The notes below the pieces were generated by a model. The model was given only the letters and a program-made list of their open reading frames with translations, did not search any database and was not told the origin of the DNA. Of a stretch of 64,000 nucleotides of DNA, positions 43,738 through 62,373 are shown one piece after another; positions within the stretch are counted from its first letter, which is position 1; every line of letters begins with the position of its first letter. The translations under genes and the position numbers were made by a program. This stretch comes from Gadus chalcogrammus (taxonomy: Eukaryota; Chordata; Actinopteri; Gadiformes; Gadidae), in the NCBI RefSeq assembly GCF_026213295.1, contig NC_079425.1:6206688-6270687 (forward strand), read 5' to 3'.

Positions 43738-43920
43738 TTTCAAGGTTCAAGAGCTTTACTCATCACGTATACATAGAGGATGTACAGTGAAAGGGAAAAA
43801 GCAATGATTACAGGATTGTGCAAAAACAACATGAACGATATTAACAGTAACGCTAAAAGCAACAACATTTACAGTAAGAAATAACCAACACTGTGCAATA
43901 GGATAAATAAATTAGTATAT
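43738..43920. mobile_element. Interspersed repeat fragment (TTCAAGAGCTTTA type)
   Basis: TTTCAAGGTTCAAGAGCTTT followed by GTACAGTGAAAG, TGTGCAAAAACAACA and ACACTGTGCAATAGGATAAA matches a dispersed fish repeat I recall (TTCAAGAGTTTTATTGTC...); its class is uncertain. Confidence 0.45.
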
Positions 43921-43988
43921 ATAAATATGTGTAATCACTCTATATATATATATATATGTATTTGTACATATATATATGCTGTGTATGT

Positions 43989-44113
<125 letters not shown>

Positions 44114-44511
44114 ACGCTTCAGAGGGGCAGCACTAACATAAGCAATGGGAGATTTGGAAGCAAAGAAAAATAATGTAGAAGTGAACTATTCCAATTGTTC
44201 CAAAGAAAAAAAAAGAAGGGATTTCTCAGGCTGGGAACTATTGGAAATAATTGATGTTTTCTGATTGAGAAAAATACTGAATATCCTTATCCCAACAGAC
44301 AGAAATGGGTATGCATGTATTATTTATCGACTATTTAAAAAACATGTTTTTGAGAAAAACTCAACCATAAAGGAACTTACTTTTGGACAAATTCATAACT
44401 CAAGACGGATTTCAGTCCCCTGAACCTTTTGATTGTGTAGTTTTTCAGTGTGCTACGGGTTTTTAATGTGATGGATGCAGCAGGATTGAGAATAGGTTTC
44501 TATTCTTAATC

Positions 44512-44646
<135 letters not shown>

Positions 44647-44957
44647 GCTGCAACCAAAGTAATGAGCATTTGAAAAGCAGAAGATGAAAAGAGTATCAGC
44701 CATGTTTTATTCATGTAGTTTGTTTTTAGCCTGTCGGCTCGCATTTGGCAGCGGCTTCAACGCAGACACCGTCGCACATACTGAGGGTTGAACACTGGTG
44801 ATTTGTATCCCAAATGTTGTCTTAGAGTCAGAACTATTTCATCGGCCTGTATCACAAATGTCCCCACGCACGGGAATTGCGCATATGTACGTATCTATAT
44901 CTATATATATGTATGAGCACACGACGGCCCTGGAATGACGGTGGTGTGCGTGTGTGT

Positions 44958-45005
44958 ATTTATTTAGTAATTTAGCAGACGCTTCCTTCAAAAGCGACTT
45001 ACAAA
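44958..45005 (-). mobile_element. SINE 3' segment fragment
   Basis: AATTTAGCAGACGCTTCCTT then CAAAAGCGACTTACA is the reverse complement of the GTAAGTYGCTT...AAAAGCGTCTGCTAAAT segment seen at 56.43 kb. Confidence 0.75.
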
Positions 45006-45198
45006 GGAGGTAGACAACTGTCAAAGCATACAGCCCACAATCAATATTGTAGCAACTACTATAAAAAAGTTCTGCATCTCCAAGTACAGAATACAAAAAA
45101 CAGATTGTAAATTAACAACAGCAACATACAATGTAAAACACTGTCTAAATTCAAGAACACTGAATATATATATATATATATATATATATGTGAATGCA

Positions 45199-45568
<370 letters not shown>

Positions 45569-45670
45569 ACCAATTCTCCAAAGTTCCTTATCTCTGCTAT
45601 TTGGGCTGAATAAGTTGTGTATATATTTTTTAAGAACACTGAATTCCTGAGAGCTGAGTTGGACCTTATT

Positions 45671-45690
45671 GTCCACAGCAGGTGGCCGTA
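45671..45690 (+). promoter_or_regulatory. CTCF-like site
   Basis: GTCCACAGCAGGTGGCCGTA contains CAGCAGGTGGCCGTA, close to the CTCF core; by-eye match only. Confidence 0.3.
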
Positions 45691-46815
45691 CTGAGATGAA
45701 GAGAGGAGATCCAGCATGGGCCTGATATCACACAGACATACTGATTTGAGCCCCGGCATATGCTGTGAATATAAACTTTTGGCAGCCCTATTTGGCACTG
45801 GTGCTCATGTTTTTGGACATTATTGACTACTGTCTTCCAGCAGCTTCCCGGACAGAAAGGAGACTTTAATCTTCTTTAATTTTTGACTTTCCAAAGCAAG
45901 CCAAGAAAAGTTCACATAAAATGGATTCATTGTGTTCTAATGTTAAGGTTATTCAGACCCTTTTATCCGGGCAAAACCTTTTTTTGAGTTTCTCTGCAAA
46001 ACATTATTCAGATGGTATACTCAAATTATAAGATCATTTTGTCTCCAAGGCCCCTTGTAGTTCCAAAACATATGATGCTAGACAAAGACACAGCAGTTCT
46101 TTGTCAGCGCTCACCAAGTCAATGACCAAACTGGACAATCAAATAAATATCATTCTTGCTCAGAAAAGAAAAATACTTTGCAGAAAGTATTTTCCTTTTT
46201 TTTTTTTTTTCAGTATCTAGCTGAACCTGTATGAGAAGCCCAATTCAGCAGCTGGCGTTGTAGGGAAATATCTCTGAAGTAAATGTTGGGTCTTTAACAC
46301 AGGAAATGACAGTTTGAGTGACAGGCGAGCGACGCGCGCAAGGTGGGCATTTTATGTGTATGTTATTCAGATTTTTGCTGCTTTTTCTGTTGCTCTGCCA
46401 GAAGGCTTGGAAGGTAGATGTGTAAGGGGAGATGAATGGGAAGGGGCGAAGGGATGTGCAAGTGGAGGGTGTTTCTGCTTCTAGCCTCTCTTGCCTAGCT
46501 ACCGAGCTTTATAAACACAAGATATTGAAAAAGAGGTTGCAAAGGGGATGGCCTCTCTCTCTCTCTCTCTCCCTCCGTCTCTCTCTCATTGTCTTTCTTT
46601 CTCTTCGTCTCAGTCGATCTCGCTCTCTCTAATGTGCATCCACATACTGTTTGTCACAAATTAAGAAAACACTCACTTTAAACTGAGATGATAAGAAAAT
46701 ACAGAGCGAGACATTCACACAGACGCACACATGCACAAAAATACTGGTACCTTATCTATGAATGCCACCTGGTAGGCAATGGTTTTGATAGTACTTGGTA
46801 GAACACCAAAATGGA

Positions 46816-46939
<124 letters not shown>

Positions 46940-47554
46940 AGGGGATACTTAGAAAGGAGCGATATAGGGCAGCATGGCGTTTCAGTGGCAAAATAAACCG
47001 AGACAATACAGATTTTAAATACTCATTAAACCTGAGTCAAACGCGATGAGGAGAGCATCGTAATTGGAAGTTGACTGAAAAGGTCAAAGGTGCACTTTTT
47101 ATGTGTGTGTGTCTGTGTCCTTCATGGTGTGCGTGTGGGTTTGGGGAATGGGGAGGCCCAGCGATACGAAGGGGGGAGAAAATAAAATCAATGACCAAAT
47201 AAAGATAGACAGAGCGCCCGCAGACAGATCCATGATAAGTCCAAAAAGGAAGTGGCGAAAAGGTAGGGGGAACATGTAGAATGTGGGCAGTGGGAGATGT
47301 TCCTGTTTGGAAGGTGAGCCAGCACTCTTCTCTTCCCGTTGCAACAGCGGTGGGAGGCGATGTGGTTTCCGTCGAACAGGCTGCGGGCGAAATTGATTGG
47401 CGCTTTTAAAGATGAAACATCTGTGAATTATTCACCAGGCAGAGGGGACTATTCTAGTGCCAAGCATTAGGAAGCAGCTCTTATCTGCGAACAAACACAG
47501 GCTTTTTCTGACTCCCTGCGGCTTTCAAAAACATATGGTTCAGGAGAAAGAGAA

Positions 47555-47582
47555 CCAATTAGGTCACAGACGACCTAATTGG
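47555..47582. repeat. Perfect hairpin, 11-bp stem, 6-nt loop
   Basis: CCAATTAGGTC and GACCTAATTGG flank ACAGAC. Confidence 0.65.
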
Positions 47583-47707
47583 ACAAATTAGACCATAGGA
47601 GAATATTCCCTGTATACATATGTTTGGTGCATGTGATAAAACCAAAAAATTAAACTCGAACCACTGGGACAGGTATTAATATTGAACGATTTAGCTGGAT
47701 AAGACTG

Positions 47708-48324
47708 AGGGCACTATCTTGCTTCCGGCGCAATTGACTTTCTACACTGACGCATGTGTCATTGCTAGTTTGCAACTGGCGCAGAGCGTTCTTTTCCCTC
47801 CACCGCCACGCAACGGTAAATTAGGGAATGGTCTTGCGCCCCAAGGGGCGGTTCGGCGAAAGGAGGATGCGTGTTCTGGCGCAAACGTTCCCTGGTGCTA
47901 CTTTGCAGTTTCAGAAAACAATTGCGCCACAAACCAGGAAATACCTGGTTTAAAGTCAGTGGCGCGTTGTTCTGATGCTATTTTAAGGGCGCATGCATAA
48001 TGTTGCTTGTGCACCTCGCGCATACACTTTGCTTCTCTCATATACCGAGCCACACATTCTTGGTAAATTGTTTGGGAAATAACAGCTGATACAGCAGTAA
48101 TAAGTTGTACTTTTAAATCAATGCATCTGCAAACACCGTACAGAAAACACATATTTTCTTGACACAGACATCGTGTACAAGCCCATAACTTTTATGAATG
48201 ATGAATATTTGATTGTGAGAAAACATTGTTTTACCGCGAGTGAGTGTTAAGAAGAATGAATGGATGCGGGCTACTTGCGCTTGGCGCTTCTCACTTGCAT
48301 TTCAGACCGTTAAAATAGGGCCCT
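47708..48324. mobile_element. Non-autonomous DNA transposon, GGGCCCTATTTTAAC type
   Basis: The right end TTAAAATAGGGCCCT and the interior rich in GGCGCA/GCGCAA words (for example GTCAGTGGCGCGTTGTTCTG and AGGGCGCATGCATAATG) match a repeat family I recall as widespread in fish. The left end AGGGCACTATCTT is a degraded inverse of the right end. No transposase frame inside. Element class not assigned. Confidence 0.7.
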
Positions 48325-48494
48325 GAATGTGTCCCCACTATTGTGTGTGTGCTTTTCTGTGCTTTTCTGTTTTTCTTTTGCTTATACACCCATTTAAGTA
48401 TAAACTAATATTAATCTACTAATATGAGCAGAGGGGATGGTTCTGGGAATTGTAAAGTTACTATATACTCATTAATTATTATTATATTAATTAT

Positions 48495-48670
48495 TTTTTA
48501 GCGGACGCTGTTATCCATGAGTGACTTAGAGTGCATTCCAATACAGGTCGTTAAGGGGCATGTATGGGTAAGGCCACAGATGTTTAAGGAGCCTACCTAG
48601 CCTGCAGACGTTGGGGTTGGAACCCAGTAGCTTTCCACTGGAGGTTTCACACACCTGCCGCTACGACACA
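48495..48670 (-). mobile_element. SINE-related repeat with GTCTGCTAAAT segment
   Basis: TTTTAGCGGACGCTGTTATC and GAGTGACTTAGAGTGCATTC are the inverse of the SINE 3' segment seen at 56.43 kb, followed by GTCGTTAAGGGGCATGT-like, TTTAAGGAGCCTACC and GTTGGGGTTGGAACCCAGTA, a recognised fish repeat order. Confidence 0.7.
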
Positions 48671-48679
48671 CACCTTGTA

Positions 48680-50390
<1,711 letters not shown>

Positions 50391-50500
50391 TGATAACATG
50401 ACAAAAGTATCCTTTGACATGGAGATTTGCTGTGACCAACAGAGCGAAAAGAAAAACAAGATCTGAACACAAAAATAAATAAGAATTGAACTCTCCCCCA

Positions 50501-50521
50501 CCCCCCCCCCCCCCCCCCCCC
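50501..50521. repeat. Poly-C run (21)
   Basis: 21 uninterrupted C between the GT and AC arrays. Confidence 0.95.
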
Positions 50522-50543
50522 ACACTATATTATAGAAGTATTA

Positions 50544-54370
<3,827 letters not shown>

Positions 54371-54510
54371 ATGGAGAGACAGCTATAGATGAGGGTGTTT
54401 GACTCCCAGGTCCTGGGTTCACATCTGATTGTTTAAAGTCTCGCTGCAAGCAACCTTGAGCAAGATACCTCACTCCTGCCTGCTCAATAATAAAAAATGG
54501 TCAGTGTTTA
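54371..54510 (+). mobile_element. Old tRNA-derived SINE fragment
   Basis: GTCCTGGGTTCACATCTGA is a degraded B box, followed by CAACCTTGAGCAAGATACCT and ACTCCTGCCTGCTC, the body shared with the intact copy at 56.3 kb (CCCTGAGCAAGACACTTAAC). Confidence 0.55.
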
Positions 54511-56256
54511 TTGCTATGGATCAACGCATTCGATAAAAGACGTTAGTAAGAAATAGTCAATAGAAACAAACAGCATGTTCTCCAACATAAATGACAGAAT
54601 AGGTTGTTTGTATAGGTCGTCCAAAACGACCCGTATAAATGTTTGCTGGTATGAACAATACGTCACGTTTGTCAAGGTACTGTCTTGCCAAACAAAACGT
54701 TTGTTTTCGTTTTATTCGCAGAGGAAAATACAGCATATGAAAAGAGAGTTTCAGCATTAAAACGCGTTTATTGATCACATTTCTTGCAATAAATGTGCAA
54801 TTTGATGTGAATCTATGTGTCGTTTAGTATGTTAGCGCAACCAAAGTTTTCTATTGTTGCCATCATGATTCATCTGCTGATATCCCTGAAACCACTCCGC
54901 TTGCTCGTTTGAATCAATGACTTTGTGTTGTGTAGTCATCTGAGCTGTTTTGTTGAGTGCTATTTTATTTAACAGATGTTGTTCTTTCAAATAATACATT
55001 TTGTGTGACCCAGGACATTAATTCTTCTTTGGGATGGACTATGCCATGGGTTTTTTCGTGGAGCAACCCGGATTGTACACTTTTCTCCTGCTTGAAATCC
55101 ATTCCAAACCTTAATTTTATGTATACATTTTGAGTATCCGCTTTAAATGTTTTGGAAGTTTGAATGCAATCAATTAATGCCGATCTATCCTACGATGTTG
55201 CCTTTACGACTGAGAATATAATGAATGTCATCCATTAATCTCCATTAATCTAAAGGGGAGCTGTTCCAGCAAACGTTCATATGGGTGGTTTTTGGACGAC
55301 CTATTCAAACGACCTTTTCTGTCGTTTATGTTTGAGATCAGGTTTGAAAAAAAATCTTTTCTGCTGGGTCAGAATGACCCGGCATATTTAGGCCAAAAAA
55401 ATAACCTATATACAGCTAGAAACTCACAGGCTTGCTGCTTGCTGCATGGAAACACGGGGGGAGAAACTGGGCTACGTGCACATGGTGTCACACCTGTTGA
55501 AGCATTACTGTGTAAGGCTACGCCCTGGCCCTCTGAATGAGTCTGGAGAGTTTTTGTGTCACTGCACTCTATCATCTGAAATCATCACATGAAATAGGCC
55601 TTCCCCACCCACGTGGAAAGCATCCTCGGCACGTTAACTCCTTGTGAGAAACCCAGCATAGGGTTGGAGGGTGAACTCCACAGCTAGGCTGTAAAACAGT
55701 GTGCTCCTCGGGCAAAGATTACAACAGATACAGGGTGAAATAGGAAATGACAGATCCCTGCCTGCACATCAGAGGAGCCCATTGTGTTGGCTCCATGTCG
55801 TGTAGGCGAACAGCCTCTTTTTTCTATTTTTTTCTATATATATATTTTTTTTTTTTTGAGTATGTGTGTGTGCGTGCGTGGGTGTTATATAGGGCATGTG
55901 GGATGATGAAAGAGATGGTCTATGTTCCTTGTTTTTCATCTTTGATAGACTGCTATATTCATGGTAAATAAGACCAGTGCGGTAATACAGCGCAGTAATG
56001 AAGCCATCTTGACAATGCAGCATCCTCGGGAGAAGTGGGGTATTGAACCGGTAGCCCTCTGGGTGCCCTGCTCTACTTATTGAGACGCACACGCTGCCCG
56101 CTGTTCAGCATGATATGCAAACCAGTTAAGGGAAATGTGTACAGTAAGAGGATGTTTAGTTTAGTTGGGAAAGCAAAATGAAGCACATGAGATGAGACAG
56201 CACTCTCTAGCTGACAAACCAGCAATAATTTCTTTGATTTATTTTGAGGTTTATCA
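54511..56256. other. Intergenic, no gene seen
   Basis: AT-rich, a T-rich stretch near 55820-55857, no supported exon. Confidence 0.5.
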
Positions 56257-56478
56257 GGGTGGGCTTAGCTCAGGAGGTAGAGCAGTTGTCTTGAAACCAA
56301 AAGGTTGCTAGTTCGATCCCCAGCTCCTCCTAGCTGAGTGTCGATGTGTCCCTGAGCAAGACACTTAACCGGAACTGCTCCTGACGTTGACTCTGCCGTC
56401 GGCGTGTCAATGTATTAACCGATGTAAGTTGCTTCGGATAAAAGCGTCTGCTAAATGCCCTAATTGTAATTATTATTC
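56257..56478 (+). mobile_element. Full-looking tRNA-derived SINE
   Basis: tRNA-like head with A box TTAGCTCAGGAGGTAGAG (about 56265-56282) and B box AGTTCGATCCC (56310-56320), then CCCTGAGCAAGACACTTAAC, a CTGCCGTCGGCGTGTCAATG segment, and the 3' part GATAAAAGCGTCTGCTAAAT ending in TAATTGTAATTATTATT. The order head-body-tail matches fish SINEs. The cloverleaf is not closed at the acceptor stem, so it is not a tRNA gene. Confidence 0.88.
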
Positions 56479-57158
<680 letters not shown>

Positions 57159-57313
57159 AGCTGCACCAAAATAATAAATGTCTGCTTCATTTTGTGTGCT
57201 TTCTCCGGGCTGCAGCTGTGGTGCCCTGGCCAAACAAAAGAGCATCTCATCTCCTGAAGCTGGCAGAGATGAATCTGTCTTCTCCTGTTTACATCAACAA
57301 AAAGATTAGCAGA

Positions 57314-57318
<5 letters not shown>

Positions 57319-57402
<84 letters not shown>
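57319..57402. repeat. (AC)n microsatellite
   Basis: 84 bp pure AC. Confidence 0.97.
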
Positions 57403-57408
<6 letters not shown>

Positions 57409-57839
57409 ACCTACCCTCACACAACATTCCTTGTCACTTAGGACTTAAGACAAGCAGTAGAGGAGTATTTGGACAGTGTGTGTGTAAGAGAGAGGGGGGG
57501 GAGAGGGGGAGAGAGAGGCAGAGGGGGTAGTTTTTTTTCTAGAGGTTGTCAAAAAGTATAAACAGACGGCTTGCTTCTCCGACCAGGGGTGTGTGTATTT
57601 TGACAATGTGTGGTAGCAAGTGGATAGTTGGACTCACACAAAAATACGCACGCACGCACGCACGCACGCACACAGAAGAAAGGAAAAGATGATGCGGTCT
57701 AGTGCTCACCAGGCGATTGTCATAGTCAGACACAACAGGGAGCGGCAATAATACCTCTCTCTCCTCTCCCTATCTCCATCTGTCTGTCTGTCTGTCTCAA
57801 AGTCTCTCGTTCTATCTTTGTCTGTCACTCTGTCACCCT

Positions 57840-57925
57840 CGCTCTCGCTTTCGCTCTCTCTGTCTCTCTCTCGCTTTCGCTCTCTCTGTCTCTCTCTCGC
57901 TTTCGCTCTCTCTGCCTCTCTCTCC
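57840..57925. repeat. 26-bp imperfect tandem repeat
   Basis: Three units of TCGCTTTCGCTCTCTCTGTC + TCTCTC. Confidence 0.8.
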
Positions 57926-58580
57926 CTCTCCCACTCACCTTCTGTCTTCCCTTTCTCAGCTCTGAGGTGCAAGTCATTGCTTTTCATTTTGAAGTATTTG
58001 TTTCTTTGCTCGTTTATTATCAGACGTGATATAGAAGGCTTTATTTGTATTTCCAACATGTCCGCCTATCTCTTTAAAAATGTATAAAATAGGGAAAATT
58101 AGGGGCAGATTGAAGACCTGGTTCTATTTTGGAGCCTATTTAAATGAGCACCTGGATCAAACAGCATATTAACCGTTACCTCTGCTGATTATTAGAATAC
58201 AGCTGTGTGCATTGTTTGCTTCGGTAATTGTTCTTCATAGCAGATGTATATAATCTCTATATGTATAGTTCCAAGTACACATCCATAGAATCTTCCCTCT
58301 TGTTTCCTATGTTTCGTGTTTCCTACCGAGGGCTCCGCCATGGTAACTTAGCCATCTCCCACAGTCTCCGCACCTTCCTCAACTCTTCTTTAAAATACCT
58401 TTTAATGCGTTTTAGTATTTGCGTTCCAAAGTCAATTTGACAGCCGGCCGTGCTTTGCGTACGGATTAGTGGAGGAGTTGACCTAATGAAGACGGAGCTG
58501 CTGGGGTGGTCCCGCTGATGACGCCCGTGCCTGAGGTGACCCCAGCCTGGAGAGGGATGCTCCACGAGAACAAACACCTG

Positions 58581-58600
58581 CGCCTAGCGTCCCCTGTTGA
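58581..58600 (-). promoter_or_regulatory. CTCF-like site
   Basis: The minus strand reads TCAACAGGGGACGCTAGGCG, two bases from the core CCACCAGGGGGCGCTA. By-eye match only. Confidence 0.35.
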
Positions 58601-58743
58601 CCTCGACCTCAGATGGCTTGGTCTGTCTTGTCTTTCTCTCACATGGTTCTACAACTACAGGGTAGCACCACATGTCTCTGACACCACATGACATCTTACT
58701 GTCCTATTCTGTCTTTTCTCCCCCCCCCCTCTCTGCGCGTGTG

Positions 58744-58744
<1 letters not shown>

Positions 58745-58831
<87 letters not shown>
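58745..58831. repeat. (CT)n microsatellite
   Basis: 87 bp pure CT. Confidence 0.97.
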
Positions 58832-58835
<4 letters not shown>

Positions 58836-59185
58836 CAAAAAGGCGTCTTTTCCTGTGTTGTTCTTTTGTGACACTGCTAAGATTTCTTTTTCACTACCTG
58901 TCATGGTAGCCAAGGATAACCCCCCCCGCCATCACCAGCATGAACACAAACAGAACATTCACATTATTGGCAAGACGCAGATGAATACATGTCAGTGCAA
59001 GCATTGAAGCACATGTCACATTGTATGCAGTATCACAGCAGTATCCCAGTCACTTGGGATATTCTCCTTCACTACAACCGTAGACCGGCACTTCCAAAAG
59101 AGCGCACATTCTGTCTAAGTTGAATCCTGTGGGCAACCATTTCAGGAACCATCCCATTTCTGGATGCATGTTGAATATTGAAAGC

Positions 59186-59229
<44 letters not shown>

Positions 59230-59579
59230 TGTGTGTTTAATGTGGGCTATGCTGATATGCGGTGAAGGGGGACTCAGTTAAGCTTTGTTTCAGGGTGAAT
59301 TGTGGGGAAAAGTATACGTTGGCTTTTGCAAGTGTGTGCGTATGTGTGTCTCGATGCCTGAGTAAACCGAGTCAAAGAGTTCGTCAGGTGTGCGTGTGCA
59401 CACGGTGGGTTTGTTAAACAGGCCAACATAGACAGGTCTGTGTGTGTGTTTATATACAGTATGTGTGTATTCTGTGTATGTGTCTATGTTCGGTGCGTCT
59501 GTGTGTGTATGTACGGTGTGTGTGTGTGTGTGTGTGAGCCCGGGGGCTAGAGACAGGGGGGTAGAGTGTACTGTGACAA

Positions 59580-59898
59580 GGCTCATTACTGGGGAATCTC
59601 TCCCGGTTCTGGCCGGGCTGGGCTGTCTACAGCGCCCGGCGCGGTGCCTCTCTCTGTCAGACGCCTCTAATTACACTCTCTAAGTGCCGCTTCGTGCAAG
59701 CAATCACCCGGCCGCTCTTTGCATATGCAAATATGACAGACCCGATCATTAGCTTCTATATCTCACACACACTCTAATTGTTATTGTAAAAACGGCTGCA
59801 CAGAGCCAAGGGCAAACGGGTGTAGCATATATTCTCTCTCTCTCTCTCTCTCTCTCCCCCTTCCCCTTTCACTCCCTCTCTCTCCCCCTTGCTCCCTC

Positions 59899-59975
<77 letters not shown>

Positions 59976-60260
59976 AGCGCCCCTCACCTTCACTCTATCA
60001 CGGGCTGTCATCTGCGGTTTTCAATACATTTTTATGAGGCCCTCGAAACAGGGGCATGTGGTTGAATGTCATGGCGGTATAATGGGCTAACAAACTCTCC
60101 CCGTCTGACATTGTGTCATCAAAGCAGAGGAGAGGAGTAATGGAGGAGCACTCGCTGGACGAGGTACTAATTGGGCGGGAAAACAGAGACCGGTTAGGCG
60201 GAACAACTGTCCCATCATCGCGGCGGGAAAAGGCGGCGGATGGGACCTCGAATAAAACAA
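59580..60260. promoter_or_regulatory. Candidate conserved non-coding element cluster with POU octamer
   Basis: Two mixed-composition, CpG-containing segments (59,580-59,820 and 60,000-60,250) flank a CT array. The first holds the 14-bp palindrome TTTGCATATGCAAA (59718-59731), including the octamer ATGCAAAT (59725-59732), with TAATTA and CAATTA-like cores nearby. Composition and motif density suggest an enhancer; conservation cannot be tested here. Confidence 0.3.
59901..59974. repeat. (CT)n microsatellite
   Basis: 74 bp CT. Confidence 0.95.
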
Positions 60261-62235
60261 CGCAAAGGGAAGGAAGTGGCCCCCAAAAAAAAAAGTAAGA
60301 CACGCTTGCATGCACACAAACACACACACGCGCACATACGCATACACACACACACATACACACACTCTCCTACTACATGCCGTGCCATATAGCTCATCAT
60401 CCACGGCGATGCTTTCTTGATCTTTCACAAAATAACAAGAAGTTTTGATCATTAGTACAAAGATACGGGAAACTTTATTTCGGAACTTTACTGTCCTAGA
60501 GCTTTTTTTTTTTTGCGTTTTCATCTTTTAGTTTTTCTTCCTGCTTATTTGTCCTTGACGAGAAAGTTAAAGATGGGGGAAGTAGAATGCTCAGGTCAGC
60601 TCTTTTACGTTGCACCTGGCCAACCCTCCGGAAAAACCCACACACATATCACACGCGTACATACACTCACACACACACACACACACACACATGCACACGG
60701 GCGCCTATACAACCCAGTATAGTCAAAGAAAGAATTACACACTGCTCTGACAAGAGTGATAAATCGTACAACTATGGGAAAGTTCTCTGGTAATTGCTCC
60801 CCCTAGCCCATCGGTTTTGGTGTAGTGGTGAAGGATAGCACATCTTTGTAGCATACGCTTTTTACATAAACACGTCTTACATTATTGACAGTGAAAGTCA
60901 GTGAAAATCGGCGGAGGAGGACTTTTAAATATTTGTGGCAACACGGCTGTTATAGAGGGCTGAGTCTCACTACAGCTACATGCTCTTCCTGAGCGCTAGT
61001 TAGCGTTAGCCATGCTCGAATAATGCCCTCCTCTAGCCCATTCTCAGCTGTGCAGCTACAGGGAATTGTCCTCCCCTTGACCAGGGGCCTTGATATATGG
61101 AGTCCTTTTACTGGGTGTTCAGTGGGTATTACTCTCCCTGAGACTCTGTTGGGAGAGAGAGAAAATGAGAGAGGTTTAGCCATCAATACTCACACTTGCT
61201 GAGGAGGGGCTTAGCATGGCGTGAGCGGCAATAAAGATCTTGCAAGGGTTGACACAGTGTCTGTCAAATAAGTACATTACTTCTCTTTATTTGTGTTACC
61301 GCCAGGGTGCACAAATTACGCACACCCACCTACAGCCTCTTGTTTGACTACATTTAGCACACAAATCTGGCTTTTTGTGATGGTCAACTTGACAAATGGA
61401 TCAATCTGCTTGCCAGCAATATAGTTTGTTCTGTGAATAGTCCAACCTTAGTTCCTGCAAGGTCTCGCTTCTTTTCAAAAATGACAGCCATCATAGTCTT
61501 TTATATGTGTTTAAAGTAAAAAATCTAGCATACAGCCAACATTTTTATTTTGTACCTACGGGAAAGAAAAATCATTTGTATGCTATCTTCCACTTACTTT
61601 CATGACGATGTTAGTTTCACATATTTATAAGGTAGATTTTCAGCAATTATTTCCCGCACCGGGAGTGAAGATTTCTCAAAGAGGTTTTTATTACACAGAA
61701 AATATAACAACGATAATAAGTGTACAAAATGGATTATGGGATGCAACAGAATACATGGGATTTTCACATCCATTTATTTTCCCTATGGTTGAAAATAAAT
61801 TGTGTTCCCGTTACAAATCTGTTCATATTTAAAATATTAAATCAGTGGCATATAAAATGAAATCCAATAGAAGGAATACTAAGCAGAACTATGCAGCAAC
61901 TCATGAAAAGTGGATGAATACTTTCTTTTAGTGCGGCACGCTGTGTTGTAATCAAGGTCATTTTACGCAAATTACATACAAATGTAACTTATGCATTCCT
62001 TACAAACAAGACCATTTCAAGATTTCATTTTTTTAATGGATGTTTGATTCATGGCCGATTATTTTCCAATCAATCACTACAATAACACAAACCTGGGAAG
62101 AATGATGATCGAGTCCTTTTTTTTATTCACTTAATTAATTTAGTAGATATTTCACCTGTATCGATTTTATGTCCATGCTGTTGTTGGTGCAAAGTATGTA
62201 GCCGAACAATGACACACAAACAAAACAAATGCGTG

Positions 62236-62266
<31 letters not shown>

Positions 62267-62341
62267 TGTTTGCTACTTCAGGTAAAGCTGCTCTCTCTTT
62301 AGGTGTCTCTTTCTATAACAGAAACGCACACACAGACACAG

Positions 62342-62373
<32 letters not shown>

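Noticed and set aside
56257..56335. tRNA gene
   Set aside because: A and B boxes are present but the acceptor stem does not close and a SINE body and 3' segment follow.
62130..62165. Another SINE 3' segment (AATTTAGTAGATATTTC)
   Set aside because: Similarity to the GTCTGCTAAAT segment is too weak once compared base by base.
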